Part shown: in pieces, positions 1 to 11,284 of the stretch
How positions within the stretch are numbered: the stretch's first letter is position 1
Layout: each line of letters opens with the position of its first letter
Origin: Warburgia ugandensis
Taxonomy: Eukaryota; Streptophyta; Magnoliopsida; Canellales; Canellaceae
Direction of reading: 5' to 3'
DNA: 64,000 nucleotides
Assembly: GCA_035236585.1 (NCBI GenBank)
Contig: CP141126.1
Span: 65,077,414 to 65,141,413 of the forward strand
Notes under the pieces: generated by a model
Databases searched by the model: none
The model's input: the letters and a program-made list of their open reading frames with translations, nothing else
Told to the model about the DNA's origin: nothing
Program-made: the position numbers and the translations under genes

Positions 1-835
1 TTTGGCTATGTCTACCTCTATACCTTTGGATAACAATATGTGGTCAAGGACAATTTCCTTAGGAACCATGAAATGACACTTTTTCCAATTGAGCACCAAA
101 TTCTTTTCTTTACAATGACTTAAGATTTTCTTAGATCTTTAAGACATGTTTCAAATGAATCACCCAAATGACAAAAGTCATCCATGAAAGCCTCTAAGAT
201 TGACTCTACCATATCACTAAAGATACTTAACATGCATCATTGAAATGTGGTAGGAGCATTACATAATCCAAATGGCATTCTTTTGTAAGCAAAAGTTCTA
301 AAAGTACGTGTAAGGGTGGTCTTTTCCTGATCATTAGGAAGCAATTTATATATTGTTATACCCTGAGTAACCATCTAGAGAATCATAATACTGGTGTCTT
401 GCAACCCTTTCTAACATCTAATCAACAAAGGAAAAATGAAAATGGTCCTTCCTAGCGACAACATTCAACTTTCTATAGTCAATGCACATATGCCAACCAG
501 TGGTAACTCTGGTAGGAATTAATTCATTACTGGCATTAGTGATCACTGTCACTCTAGACTTCTTTGGAACTACTTGAGTTGGACTCACCCATTTGTTATC
601 ACTCATGGGATAGATAATTTCCACATCAAGCAACTTAAGGACTTTTGCTCTAACCACATCTTTCATATTAAGATTGAACCTTCTCTGCCAATGACGACTT
701 GGTTTAGCTTCATCCTTTAGATATATCCTATGGGTACATATTAAAGGGTTAATGCCCTTTATATCAGCAATAGTCCATCATATAATGCCTTTGTGTTCCT
801 TTAAAGTGTTTATTAGCTATTCCTCCTAAGATGTT
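1..835 (-). pseudogene. Reverse transcriptase of Ty3/gypsy pol (decayed)
   Basis: The enzyme copies element RNA into DNA inside virus-like particles. Reading leftward, the approach segment WTIADIKGINPLICTHRIYL (about 770-710) is followed by KWVSPTQVVPKKS and CIDYRKLN (about 600-460), all characteristic of plant Ty3/gypsy reverse transcriptase. Further left, FMDDFCHLGDSFETC (about 190-150) holds the catalytic aspartate pair of the YxDD box. The palm end NLVLNWKKCHFM then runs to the window edge. The longest open stretch is only 82 residues (418-666). Stops and frameshifts separate the motifs, including a stop in the position before WTIADIKG. The assignment is firm, but activity is not possible. 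Confidence 0.9.
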
Positions 836-1059
836 TTTAATTGGGAGGAAATTATCATAGAAAAGTCTCTTTTTCTCCTAAATATGAATATTTTAAATCT
901 AAAGATACATACTTAAATTCCAGCTTAGGAGGTTTTACTCATGATGGAAGGGGAGTGGACTTTCTTGGTGGAAGTTCCTTGAAATGAGGTTTCTATCTTT
1001 TTGTATCCATGATCAGAACAGAATCAAGGAGAACATTAACTTCCTCTATTAATGCATCC

Positions 1060-1620
1060 TCATTAAACTCATTAAACTATGCTAAACAAGCATCAAGTGG
1101 GTCTAATAAGGAAGATGAAAGAAATTGGTCTTGTACAGCTGAATTTATCATATTGACACTATGCAAGTCATCATTGATTTCACCTTGTTGCTTACAAATG
1201 TTGAAAATGTTTAGCTCTAAGGTCATATTAATAAAGGATAGTTTCACGACACTAATTTTGCATTTAATCAAGGCATTGGACATAGCCAAGAATGGTCCTC
1301 CCAGGATGAACGGCATTTCATTCTTCTCATTCACCACCGGTTGTCTATCTAGAACTAGAAAATCTATAGGAAAGTAGAACTATTCTACTTGGACATGCAC
1401 ATCTTCTATTACCTCTTTTGGTATCTTCATCAAACATTTGGCTAGTTAGAGTGTAGTCGAAGTAGGTTTCAACTCACCTAGACCTAATTGTTCATAAACC
1501 ATGTATGGTAGTAGGTTCACTAGATCCTAAATCAAGAAAAGCATGATTATTCTTATAGTTGCAAATCAAGAAAAGAGTGGGGCAACCTGGATCCTTGTAT
1601 TTTGGTGGTGTATGGAGTCA
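1060..1620 (-). pseudogene. Aspartic protease (retropepsin) of Ty3/gypsy element (decayed)
   Basis: The protease cleaves the element polyprotein. Read on the minus strand, NNHAFLDLGSS (about 1550-1515) is the active-site loop in its plant Athila/Tat form, D-L-G-[AS]-S. It is followed in a nearby frame by the typical LLPYMVYEQLGLGELKPT sequence. About 60 codons later, FILGGPFLAMSNALI (about 1310-1265) corresponds to the conserved I-L-G-R-P-F-L-A segment with Arg replaced by Gly. A frameshift near 1510 and a stop near 1378 split the domain. It sits between the gag remnant to the right and the reverse transcriptase to the left, as expected for the Ty3 order. Confidence 0.85.
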
Positions 1621-1775
1621 AAGAATGAAACTAACTTGCTTAGTTAAAAATGCCTTCTTTTAAACATTTAATCTTCTTTTTATGGTACAAAGGTCTTTTA
1701 GGAATTTGGCATATGATGAGAGCATCCAAGATGGGTATGTTGATCTTGACTTGGTTGAAAATCCCTAAAATCTCA

Positions 1776-2360
1776 TCATTGGAGGCAGACTTTGGATCTT
1801 AACCCTCTGAAGGAATGGAGTAGGAATAAGACATGGTTCAATAGGTGAAGTGGGGCCCTTCTCTTGAGAATTTTCTTATTCCTTAATAGGTCTTTTAACC
1901 TTATTAATCTTTTATGGTTGATCTTTCTCAATTCTTTTACCACTCCTAAGAATGGTGACAACCTTAATCTATTTCATGGTAGAGCATGATGATGCATTAG
2001 ATGTATTATTGCTAACCATATGCACTTCCTCATGGTTTGCTTGTGTTTGAGTTGGCAACTTTCTTTTTTCCATATTTTGCTTCATTTGACTCATCATATT
2101 TTTATTTCATTCATAAACTGTGTGGCTTATTTCAATTGAACTTTTAAGTGAGAAGTTTTCCTCACCTCGCTTTGAATAAGTTGATTTAAATTATCATCTA
2201 TAGGGTTTCTGGGCAGGTGTAAGTAAGGTCCATGAGTAGGAGATCCATGAGTTTAGTGGTATGGGCTTGAAACAAGGTGTCCTTGATTTGTTGGTATGGG
2301 CCTAGATCAGTGTGTCCTTGGTCTTATTGATTAGGTTAGTGTGGGCCAAGTTGTGAGACA
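1776..2360 (-). other. Gag-pol linker region, no domain recognised
   Basis: This minus-strand stretch lies between the zinc-knuckle end of gag and the protease. The largest open frame (1776-1961, 61 residues) is rich in Lys, Arg and Leu, which fits the basic low-conservation linker seen in related elements. I see no motif beyond this, and several stops interrupt every frame. Confidence 0.5.
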
Positions 2361-2369
2361 TTGGCTATT

Positions 2370-3371
2370 AGTCTATTTCTCCAACTGAAATTTGGATAGT
2401 TTCTTTAGTTGTGATTATATGTCTCTGAATATGGGGATAAAGGTCTTTTATACGTATTAAGGGCATTTGCCTAATAATGAAGTACCTCTTAAAATGCTTG
2501 AATGGTGGAACATTATTGAGTAAGATGTGTACTATTTTTACAAATGCTACATACTTGTTCATCCTTAGTTATTCTCCATATTCTAAGGCCTCTAATTTTC
2601 TAGTTATGGATAGTACTTTAGCATTAAGTTCATCTTTGTTAGACATGGCATAAATGCCTCCCCTAGAAGATGTGGTAGTGGGCTTGGGTCTATCTGGTTG
2701 TTCGACTCTTTTTGAATTAGCCTAGCGCATGTAAAAATTAAGTCCCTCATAGAAGAAGTTAATGATGTGCCATGATTCATAGCTATGATGTAGGCATGTG
2801 AGTATTAGATCCTTGAACCTTTCCCAGGATTGGTAGAATGACTCTTTGTCCTTCTGAATAAAGTTTATTATCTTACTGCAGAGTGCATTTGTTTTATGTG
2901 TAGGGAAAATCTTTTTCAAGAGTTCCATAGCCATTTAATTTCAAGTCCTTATGGAACCTGCTGACAGTGCATTAAACCACATTTTAGCTTTTTCCTTTAA
3001 AAAGAAAGGAAATAGCTTAAGTCATATAGCATCTAGACCAATGTTCTATGTTGGTTGGGTACGGCATATGTCATCAAACTCTTTAAGGTGCAAGTAAAGA
3101 CTTTCATTGTCTAACCCATGGAATTTGGGAAGTAATTGGGTTACTCTCATTTTTAATTCTAGTGCACCAATATTCTGAGGAAGAAAGACATAAGATGGTG
3201 TGCTGGTGCATGTAGGTTGCAGGTAGTCTTTAAAAGTTCTACCATGAAAGTTTTGATATAAATCATTATCCCCATGTTCACTTTATTGGTTCCACTTCCT
3301 TTTGTTGTTTCTTCTCTAATATTTGTTTGGTAGATGATTATTCCTCCTTGGTGAGGGTTGATATTCATCAT
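2370..3371 (-). pseudogene. Gag capsid and zinc-knuckle region of Ty3/gypsy element (decayed)
   Basis: Gag forms the particle shell and binds element RNA. Residues from 2934 leftward (LLKKIFPTHKT, then ESFYQSWERFKDLI and CLHHSYESWHIINFFYEGL) match the plant Retrotrans_gag core. Positions about 2560-2500 on the minus strand give a CCHC zinc knuckle, C-x2-C-x4-H-x4-C, with a stop just before the last Cys. It is followed by TYKRPLSPYSETYNHN and NYPNFSWR, a tail typical of Athila/Tat gag. The upstream open frame 3159-3371 (70 residues) probably carries the N-terminus. Gag is broken by several stops and at least one frameshift. It lies directly downstream of the leader and primer site. Confidence 0.85.
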
Positions 3372-4708
3372 CCATTAAAGGTGGTGGGTCCTCATTCATG
3401 ATGAGTGGAGGGCCTTGATCACCTCTAATACTACCACAAGGTGAGTTTCCCATTGATCATTCATCAGTCATTGATAGTGACTGATCTAGTTGTATGTCAT
3501 TTTGGTCGTACGTGACTAACCTTCTGGTCTTGTCATGTATCTTAAAGTGCATACAATGAAAGCCTTTTTTTTCCTTCTATTTTTTGTTAGGTTTAATGAG
3601 AAAAACTACCATAACTAATGCTACGTAATTGCTAATGATGGACAATGATAGAACACAAAATTCAAACAACCTTAAGGCTAGCAATCATATTATTTGATTT
3701 GTCTTGAATTTGTGTGGTGGTGAAGCTTTTAGCTTAGCCTAATCTAATACTTCTCCTCTCTTTCATACTTGCCCCACTTCTTACTAGTTAGATCCTAACC
3801 TAACCAACCACTTCACACACTCAGCTAGTCGTAGGTAGTCCAAGTCATAGAATATGATGGTAGAGCTGGGCGTTTAAATACTGGCACAATTAGTTAGACA
3901 AGGGGCCATTAGAGTGGCAATGGGTCGCCTCCTTCCAAGAGGGTCTTACGATTTAATGGTCTTTATAGGTCTCTTTTGATTGATTTTAAATTAATTTGGA
4001 AGGTTTGGGTTACGCGCTTATGGTGACTATCCTTGGTGGGCCAAGAGGTGGTGATTGAATCCACCCTTGATCTTATGGGCTCAAGTGCCCTTACTAGTTA
4101 ATTATCACCCTCCATGGCAGTTCGATCAACATATAAATCACCTTAAAGTTATAAACGTGCCCTAAAATACAATTAAAAATAATAAATTAATGCAAACCCT
4201 AAAATGCAACAGTTATCAAGTATGCTATCTATATGCAATTATAGTACCAAACAATGCAAAGTTATTTTAAATATGTAAACCTTAATCTAAGAATTTTAAG
4301 GAGGTAGGACTACTCATAGCGAGGTCATAGATAAGATCTTCTCGCATAAGGGTTGGACAATTTACATTCCACCTCCACTTCTAGGTTAAGATAGTCCACC
4401 CTTGAGTTGAATTTTTATAAACCTTTTAAGTGAATTATGATTAAAAGAATATAATGCATCCTCACTACAGTTCACTCAAAATAAAGACTTGACTATCTTA
4501 TTTGAGATCCTCCTTGATTTCCTCTTTTTCTAACTTCTTGCAAAATAAAAAATAGCAATTAGTACTAAATTAAGGACCATAGAGTGATTATGCATTAAGA
4601 AAAATTGAAAATACACCAAAAAATGCCTAGAATACTAAATGGATGCAATTCCTAAAATTTTTAAATTTTTTGAATTTTTTATTCAATTTTATGAAAACTC
4701 CATTATGG
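3372..4708 (-). other. 5' untranslated leader of the Ty3/gypsy element
   Basis: No coding potential is visible. The segment lies between the primer site and gag. Its sequence, particularly about 3690-4260, is collinear by eye with 31590-32160 of the non-autonomous element. Shared blocks include the one around CTCCATGGCA.TTCGATCA followed by ATCACCTTAAAG. A conserved leader in otherwise different elements suggests packaging or dimerisation signals; that function is inferred. Confidence 0.7.
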
Positions 4709-4709
4709 G

Positions 4710-4727
4710 TCCCCAACAATAGTACTA
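4710..4727 (-). promoter_or_regulatory. Primer binding site, tRNA-Asp type (degenerate)
   Basis: The minus strand reads TAGTACTATTGTTGGGGA. This resembles TGGCGCCGTTGCCGGGGA, the complement of the 3' end of plant tRNA-Asp. Matches are partial because CpG-rich positions have changed. It lies six bases inside the end of the 5' LTR, where a primer site is expected. Confidence 0.75.
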
Positions 4728-4733
4728 AAAACT

Positions 4734-6362
4734 TGTTGATTATTTTTCACATGTGCATAGGCTATTATAGTACAGTTTATGCATAGGATATTTTAGTTTA
4801 CCACAAATTAAAAAAATTGTAAAAATTAAATAAAATGGATTATAAACTCAAATCTATTGAATTAATAAAAGTTGCACAATTCCAAATTCAAAAGACAGAG
4901 AATTAAATAAAATACCAAGTGAAATCCACTCTCTTAGCTTGATCATAGCAAAATTCTTCAATTCTGGCGACATCTAAGTTGATCAAACTTCATCAATCCA
5001 TCCCTAACATTTCTGACCAAAGATGCAACGACTGGATTATGCAAATCTTCAAAATTTTAATGATCTGAACTAAGGAAAGAATTTAAGATTTGACAGCTTA
5101 GATCAAATTTTTGGATTGCAGATGAAAGATTAGATTTACTAGACCATTGATACGGTTAAGCCAAGTAGGGAAAAATACAAAATAGGGGACATAGTTGGAA
5201 TAAAGGAAGAAGGACCATGGGAAAAAATGGAAAATTTCTATTTTTTTGGTTTTAAAGAATGATGTGAGGAAGAAGATGGTGATATTGGGAATGAGAAAAC
5301 TAGGGAAGGAGTGGGATTTTAGGGAAACCCGAATTGGGTTTTGCTAAAAAATAGAAAACTTGTAAACAGTAGGGAATTTGAGGGAAAATCTACGGAAAAC
5401 TAGGAGAAAATTATGTAAAAATTCCTTGAAGAATAATATTGAAAATTGGAGATGAAATAGGGAAGACATAGGAAAATGGAAACACTAATGGAATGGAGGA
5501 AAGACAACTAGAGTTAGAGGAGAAAAACAAAAAAGGTAAGGGAATTACTTGTGGAATAGATAATTGATGCAGAAGCAAGGACAAAAAGCAATGGAAACAA
5601 GTAGGGATGGTGACTAATAGTGGGTAGCAATGAAGGTGGAAAATACATAGTGGAATAGTAATAAATTTAGTAACTGGAGATGGGAATGTGGAGAAGGCTA
5701 GAATCTGGAAGCAGAAATAAGTTCTTTTACATTGAAAGCTCTTCATACTTTAGTTTTTCCCTTTCCCTCTCATCTATGATGATACAAGTTCTTCTAGTCC
5801 GATGCCACTTTCTATCGTGTAGACCCCTGCCTGAGTCAGCTGAAAGTTGAGAGTTCAATGGATGGGACTATCTTCCTCCTTATATAGCTTTGATTTTTTT
5901 TAGGCATCTCTTACCGTAGTTTCCTTTTCTTTTATCTTAAGCTTTCTTTCTCTTTTAAAAACAGTATCCAAAAGAGAGGGCTTTCTTTCATCAGGTCCTC
6001 CTATTTCTTTCTATGGTCTTGGCTGGCTTAAGGTTTCCTCTTTAGTTTGGTTCCCAATTAGGAAACCATACTATCGTCTATCTTGCCTGTTGATCCTTGA
6101 TGGGTGATCTAGTCCATTGATTTGATCCGAGCCATTCAATGCCCAATCTAGTTTATCTACACCATATAAAACTCAATTATACTCATCTTGACCATACTTT
6201 AGTCCTCTGATTAGCTCCTAATGATCATTTGACTATTAAAATTTTCAAATCAATGGTTGGAAGATTAATTGGACTTAAATTGTAAATTTAAGCTAAAAAT
6301 TGCAAAATTGAGTGATTGATGATTTAATTAAATGCTAGATTAGGGGTTTTTAAAGTAAAATT
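4734..6362 (-). repeat. 5' LTR of the Ty3/gypsy element (U3 truncated)
   Basis: The LTR end on the plus strand is TGTTGAT, directly beside the primer site. The block at about 6050-6350 aligns by eye with 27905-28150 and 33920-34160 in the LTRs of the non-autonomous element, including the stretch around CTAATGATCAT.TGACCATTGG. This shows common ancestry. Homology stops near 6362, where an oppositely oriented LTR fragment begins, so the distal U3 is lost. No protein is encoded. Confidence 0.75.
5878..5888 (-). promoter_or_regulatory. TATA box of the LTR promoter
   Basis: The minus strand reads GCTATATAAGG. Its position relative to the LTR end corresponds to the TTTATAAA boxes at 27792 and 33787 in the related LTRs. 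The likely transcription start is 25-35 bases to the left. This is inferred from motif and position only. Confidence 0.55.
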
Positions 6363-8010
6363 AGGATAACATATTCATGCATAGGTGGACCAATCAAGAG
6401 AGAAGTCCCACTTTCCAAATCCATTGTCCATCTTTTTCCCCCACGCCAACTAGGAAGGAGGCACCTTGTAAAAAGGTGGTGCCTCCTGCTTACTTGGTTG
6501 TCACCTAAGTTGACTTCTTTAGCAGAAACTTCTAATTTTATTTCACACTCAAAACACCTCAAATTTCTATCTTTTTTCCCATCTTTCCCATTTTCTTTTC
6601 TCTATCTTTCCTAATTCTGTAATACTAAACACTTAGAAGGGGAGGAGAGCCACACCACCTTCTTAAAAAAAGTGTCGCCTGTCACTTCTAATTCCATCAT
6701 GCCACCTCACCTTACATGCTAGTCCTCTATATCCATAATCTCCACCTAAATTTCCTACCAAGTCTTAGTTCTAAATATCTCTTTTCTTCCTAGGTAAGTT
6801 CTCACCAAAGTGGAAACAAAAAACTCTATATAAACCCCATGGATTTCATGTGAAATTCAAGTACGGGTTTTGCTCTAAATCCTTGAAAGAAGTAATTTAT
6901 CTTGGAGATCCTTGGAGCTTTGGACTTTTGTTTTCTTTTGGATTACTTTCTCTTGGATTCTTCAAGTGTTTTCCTTTGCTTTTGCACTTCAATTCCAGAT
7001 TAGTACTTTGCTTTCATTCATTATTGTCATTGCTTAGTTTGCTCCTATTTTGTTCTACAATTTCGTACACATAGATCTTCTTTTTTTTCCCCTTGAATGT
7101 TTGATCCATATCTCTAGTTTTTCTTGCTAAATCTTTCAAGATCAAAGTTACTTCTTATCTGGTAGTGATAGCTAAGAGAATAGTAGCTTGACTCTCTTGC
7201 TTCTCTTCCTTGATTTTTATTATTTTTTCTTGATTTTTAGAGCTAGGTTTATGCCTCTTCTTACTTGACCAGTTGCTATAATTCAAGACCTCTTTTCTCT
7301 TGATTCTCTTTTGAGTTTCACTTGTTTGTTATTTACGTTTAGTTTAAGGTTGTTGCAGTGTGCTTAATATTTGATTTGAACAAGTTACAAGCATTGCAAA
7401 AGTGTGCAGTTTTCAGATTTTGTATGCATGTTTGTGCGCACCATTATTTGATGTAATTTTCAATTAATCAATAAAGTTGTTTATAGATCATTGTCTCTGC
7501 TCGATCGTTGCTTAGTTTATTGTTTGATTTTAGTTTAGAATTAGTTAGTTAGTTGTTTGCATCTTAGTTTAGTTTATAAAGTTTTCTTAATTAGTTTTAG
7601 AAAGTTTTAATTTTAATAAGTTTCTAGTTTTAGGATTAGGAAGGCATAGTTTAGGAAAGTTCATTTTTAACAAGTTTCTTAAGTTTCTATTTCTTAGATT
7701 CCTTCATGTTAGTTTTGCATTTGTTTCTTTTATTGAATGCATGTTAGTTAGGAAAATTTCTAATTTCATTGAGTATCTTTAATTTTAGAATGTTTCCTCT
7801 AGTTGTAGTTTCTAGTCTAGTACATGATTTCCCAATCTATGTTGTTTAAATTCCTATTTTAGTCAAAACCCTCTTTCTTTGACTAAGATAAGCAACTTAA
7901 ATAAGATCCGATCAATTGAAAATTTCATGAGATTCCCCATAAAATTGACCTGTCTCGTGTACAAACTACTACTTTGATACATGCCCTTGCGAGTAATTTT
8001 AAGGCTACAC
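6363..8010 (+). repeat. Large Ty3/gypsy LTR fragment, plus orientation
   Basis: This fragment is homologous to LTR sequence at 50580-52600 and at 54100-54310 plus 57000-58420. Shared landmarks are GGTGGTGCCTCC hairpins near 6452-6484, a TATA-like CTATATAAACC near 6829, the run of rules such as TTTGCTTTACTTCC-like pyrimidine-rich text, and the tail CATGAGATTCCCCATAAAATTGACC near 7930. The tail matches the end of such LTRs. No coding function is seen; the 74-residue frame at 6850 is part of the LTR. The right boundary is approximate because the terminal CA and primer site are not recognisable. Confidence 0.7.
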
Positions 8011-8285
8011 TAGCATGGATGTGATTTAGAACTTTGAGTCTAGTAAATAGGAGTTCAGGTAAATGTACAATTGATGAAATGTAAGAAGATTGAGTCACCC
8101 TTTGTCATTTCTTATACTATACTATTGTTTATTAGGTGAACTGCATTGCAAGCATTAAGTGCGCAAGTCCAAAAACTGGAGAAAACTCTCCCAGATTTTT
8201 GGTAAACATGAGTACTTCATTCACCATATAAACCATACCTTGCAAAGAACAACAACATCTAGCTTTTTCGCTAATTTCATTGCGT

Positions 8286-8327
8286 TATATATATATGTAT
8301 GTATATGTATGTATGTATACATATATT
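8286..8327. repeat. Simple repeat, TA/TGTA rich
   Basis: Alternating TA and GTAT units run for about 40 bases. Confidence 0.9.
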
Positions 8328-8557
8328 AATTAAAAGAGCCATGTAGGCTTCACTTGAGCTAACCATGTTGCTTCATTACCCTAAGCTGCTTCCGTGGGGG
8401 TTAGGGTTGCATTAGTATCAGTAAGAGCTACTTGTTTAATGCAAGTCCTTTCCACTATTGTGCCCTAGTAATGTGCCACATTAAACAACTCTCTTAGAAG
8501 GGGGGTTTATTTACTCACACATCTTGGGCCGTTTTAAGATATCATGGCACATCTCAA

Positions 8558-8760
8558 ATGTGCACCTTATTTAACAATGATATCTTTAGCATATCTGAGA
8601 TATCATGTTTATTTAATTGTGATATCTTGGGCATATGTGTGATGTCAAGTTTATTTAACTGTGATATCTTAGGCATATATGAGATATCAGGTTTATTTAA
8701 CTACAATATATTGGGCATATGCCAGATATTAGGTTTATTTAACATTATTAGTAGTTTAAA
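8558..8760 (+). repeat. 42-bp minisatellite, about 4.5 copies
   Basis: Units begin with TTTATTTAA and contain TGATATCTTGGGCATAT. The period is 42 bases, a multiple of three, so one frame stays open for 87 residues as a 14-residue repeat beginning LFN. The repeat has the same GATATC-rich character as the LTR-like sequence at 42470-42620 (opposite strand). It is therefore more likely a decayed LTR sub-repeat than a gene. Confidence 0.8.
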
Positions 8761-9809
8761 TGTCTGGTGTTATCAGAGATATGCCAATCCCTTTTATAGT
8801 GTAAAATATAATCACTTGTAGAGAGAGAAAAATCAACTTGAAGCCGTTGTTTTTTAGTGAGAGAAGAAGAGGGCGTCTTCAACGTAGGGAACCATTGGGA
8901 AAGGGCATCTTCAACATGGGGAACCTGACACTATTTCCTTCCCACACGTCATTTCCCATTCTAACCAAGACATTGATCCCAAGAAAAGCTCTCATCACCC
9001 TTTCTCGTTTGCAACAGAAGAAGGTTTTTTTTTGGGGAAGAAGTTCTCGCACTAACAAAGCAGATCTTTGAAGAGCTTGTGAAAATCTAAAGGCCTTCCC
9101 ATCCAAATTTTAGCAGCAACACATTGTAAGAAAGTAGACCTTTTTGATTTCCTATCTTCTTTTGCGTTAGTTTTCTTCTTAGAATGGATCTTTTTTCTTG
9201 ACTTTCATCTTCTTTTAGTGTAAACTGAATGGATCTTTAGTTTTAGTTTCTGAATAGAAATTATGCATGAATTTTGTTTGCTTTGGTAAATTTTGGTTTT
9301 CCTTGAGAAGATTTTGGGGGGGTTTATTTTGTGGTTTTGGAAGGAAATTCTACCTACATGGTTAGGATTTTCTAGATTTTGCACCTAATATTTTTGTTTG
9401 TGTGATTCTTGGACTGCTTGGCCTTGTTTGTCAAGCATTTCACATATAGATCCATGTAATGTAGTTTTGGTTCTGCTATCCAATAGTCTGGGCATTTTAG
9501 CTACCTTTTAGTTTGGTGTATGTATTTTGTAGAAGTTACCTGCTGCGATGCAGGTGTTTTTCTTACTGTTCTAGTGGATTGTGCTTTCCTCTACTTTAGA
9601 GGCTATTTTCGATGATAGAGATCTTAGATGGATAGACAATAATGTATGCTATTATATGTATTAATGACGCTGAGAAAAGATTCCTACAAAGCAATGTAGA
9701 AACAGTTCTTAGTAGGTATAGATGACCTATTTAGTTTGGCCCATGAGAGCATCCTAGAATTGTTTGCAATTTCACAAAACACGCAATAGCTTGAATACAA
9801 AACATCCAC

Positions 9810-9839
9810 CACTACTACACAGGGGGCTTTTAAAGTTGG
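9810..9839 (+). repeat. CACTA left terminal inverted repeat
   Basis: It begins CACTACTACACAGGGGG. It matches the reverse complement of 38552-38581 at 28 of 30 positions; mismatches are at positions 13 and 15. It is preceded by the duplication CAC. Confidence 0.97.
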
Positions 9840-9884
9840 TTAAAACTGATAATAGAAGTCGCTTAATCTGCCAACCTAACTTGA

Positions 9885-10110
9885 AAAGTCATTAACTTTA
9901 AAAGTCATTTAAATAAATGACTTCTAAAGCTTTAGGACTTTAGAAGTCATTTAAGTATAAATGACTACTAAAGTTTAGGATTTTAGAAGTCATTTATTTA
10001 AACAACTTCTAAAATTAAATACTTTAGAAGTCCTTTATAATTAAACGACTTCTATAGTTTAGGAATTTAGAAGACCTTTAGAAGTAGTTTAAAAATAAAT
10101 GACTTCTAAA
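9885..10110. repeat. CACTA left subterminal palindromic repeats
   Basis: Several imperfect palindromes of the form AGAAGTCATTTA..TAAATGACTTCT are spaced about 45-60 bases apart. In En/Spm elements short subterminal motifs are bound by TnpA to bring the ends together; the same role is inferred here from position and repetition. Confidence 0.85.
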
Positions 10111-11284
10111 TTATAATTTTTTTTTATAATTTTGTTTTCTAGATCCACCACCTGTATACATTGAAAACCTGTTACTCAAACAATGTTTATAAATATTAAA
10201 AACCTGTTAACATACAACATTCATCCACTTCTTTATACAAATCCATCTGTATACATTAATTGGATAAGAAACATCACATACACCTTGATACTTCAATCTA
10301 CACAAATATGAAAAAAAACAACCACTACAATGCATCCACATCTTTATTTATTGATACATTACCACCTGTGTATACATTGAATAACAAACAGTCTATGCAC
10401 CTAATACTACTTCAAACAACCTTTATGATCATGAAAAACCAAATCTCATATACATCTAATAGTTCAATCTCCATAAGCGATTCCAAACCACCATCCACTA
10501 CAATGCAATGACATCTTTCTTCATACACTACTACCTATATATACATTGAATAATATACTCCTAATACAAACTTTCTTTATAAATATGAAAAACCAAATGT
10601 CCAATACAACATTCATCCACCTCTTTCTTGATACCCCAAATTGATCTTAAAATATAACACTTGATACATCCATAATGACTACAAGACATCCATACTTATC
10701 ATTACCCATCCACATCTATCTTGAAACTAATTTATATAAGAAACTAAAACATATGCATTGTCTATAACATTTACTTCATTTATAAATCCATACACATTCA
10801 CATTTACTTTCACACTCTAAGTAATCCTCTCATTCTTCATCTCGTAAAAGTTATATACTTCAACCGCCACATATTCAATCCATGTTCAAACTCCAAACTC
10901 TCTTCATCCATACTCATTTATTCCCACACTCCAAATTTTCGCATTCATTGCTTAATATATATATATATATATATTTCAAAGAAAATAATAAAATCCAAAG
11001 GAGCACACACAAGTTAATGGAAAAAATACTTTATTCTGCATTTCAAGTTCATGTATTTACTCCAACAACTAATTGAAGGTCATTACATAGTTAGCCCATT
11101 CAGATCTCATTTCATTAAGAATTAACTTAGAGTAAGTTTTCTTAGATGCCCACCCCACTCCGAAAGCACAGTAGCCTGAAATACAACATATCTAATTAAG
11201 CTAAAACTTTTTAGCTAGATCTATAAAAACTATAGAAACATATAAGATTATGGGAATTTTTTTTTTTCTACCTTTCTTAAATGG
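10111..11284. other. Non-coding CACTA sequence with degenerate CCACCTGTATACATTGAA repeats
   Basis: This stretch is A/C-rich on the plus strand and lies downstream of the minus-strand Ulp1-like gene. A motif like CCACCTGTATACATTGAA recurs near 10147, 10242, 10361 and 10528 with irregular spacing. A TA simple repeat occupies 10953-10972. The open frames at 10260 and 10882 are short and contain nothing recognisable. Confidence 0.5.

Larger units (their letters stand above)
1..6362 (-). mobile_element. Ty3/gypsy element, Athila/Tat-like, truncated by window edge
   Basis: This is a minus-strand LTR retrotransposon. Reading right to left it has the 5' LTR (6362-4734), a primer site, a long leader, gag, protease and reverse transcriptase. 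RNase H, integrase and the 3' LTR would lie left of base 1. The domain order gag-PR-RT, the tRNA-Asp-type primer site, the DLG-type protease and the FMDD reverse transcriptase motif all fit the non-chromoviral (Athila/Tat) branch of plant Ty3/gypsy elements; the exact lineage is my inference. Many stops and frameshifts break the coding region, so it cannot encode working proteins. The right edge abuts an oppositely oriented LTR fragment at about 6363, so part of U3 is missing. Confidence 0.88.
8011..9809. other. Unassigned intergenic DNA left of the CACTA element
   Basis: Apart from an AT/GT simple repeat (8286-8327) and the 42-bp minisatellite (8558-8745), no known domain is visible. The section 8830-9130 is less AT-rich than its surroundings, ends at a plausible splice donor (ATTGTAAGAA near 9125), and is followed by T-rich intron-like DNA. 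A 5' untranslated exon of an unknown transcript is possible but unsupported. The 77-residue and 75-residue overlapping frames here look like chance. Confidence 0.4.

Noticed and set aside
8558..8745. CRISPR-like array
   Set aside because: The 42-bp units are contiguous and degenerate with no unique spacers, in a plant nuclear context.
8838..9106. Possible host gene 5' exon with two overlapping frames on opposite strands
   Set aside because: The splice-donor-like site and composition are suggestive, but no downstream exon or domain could be found on either side of the CACTA element.
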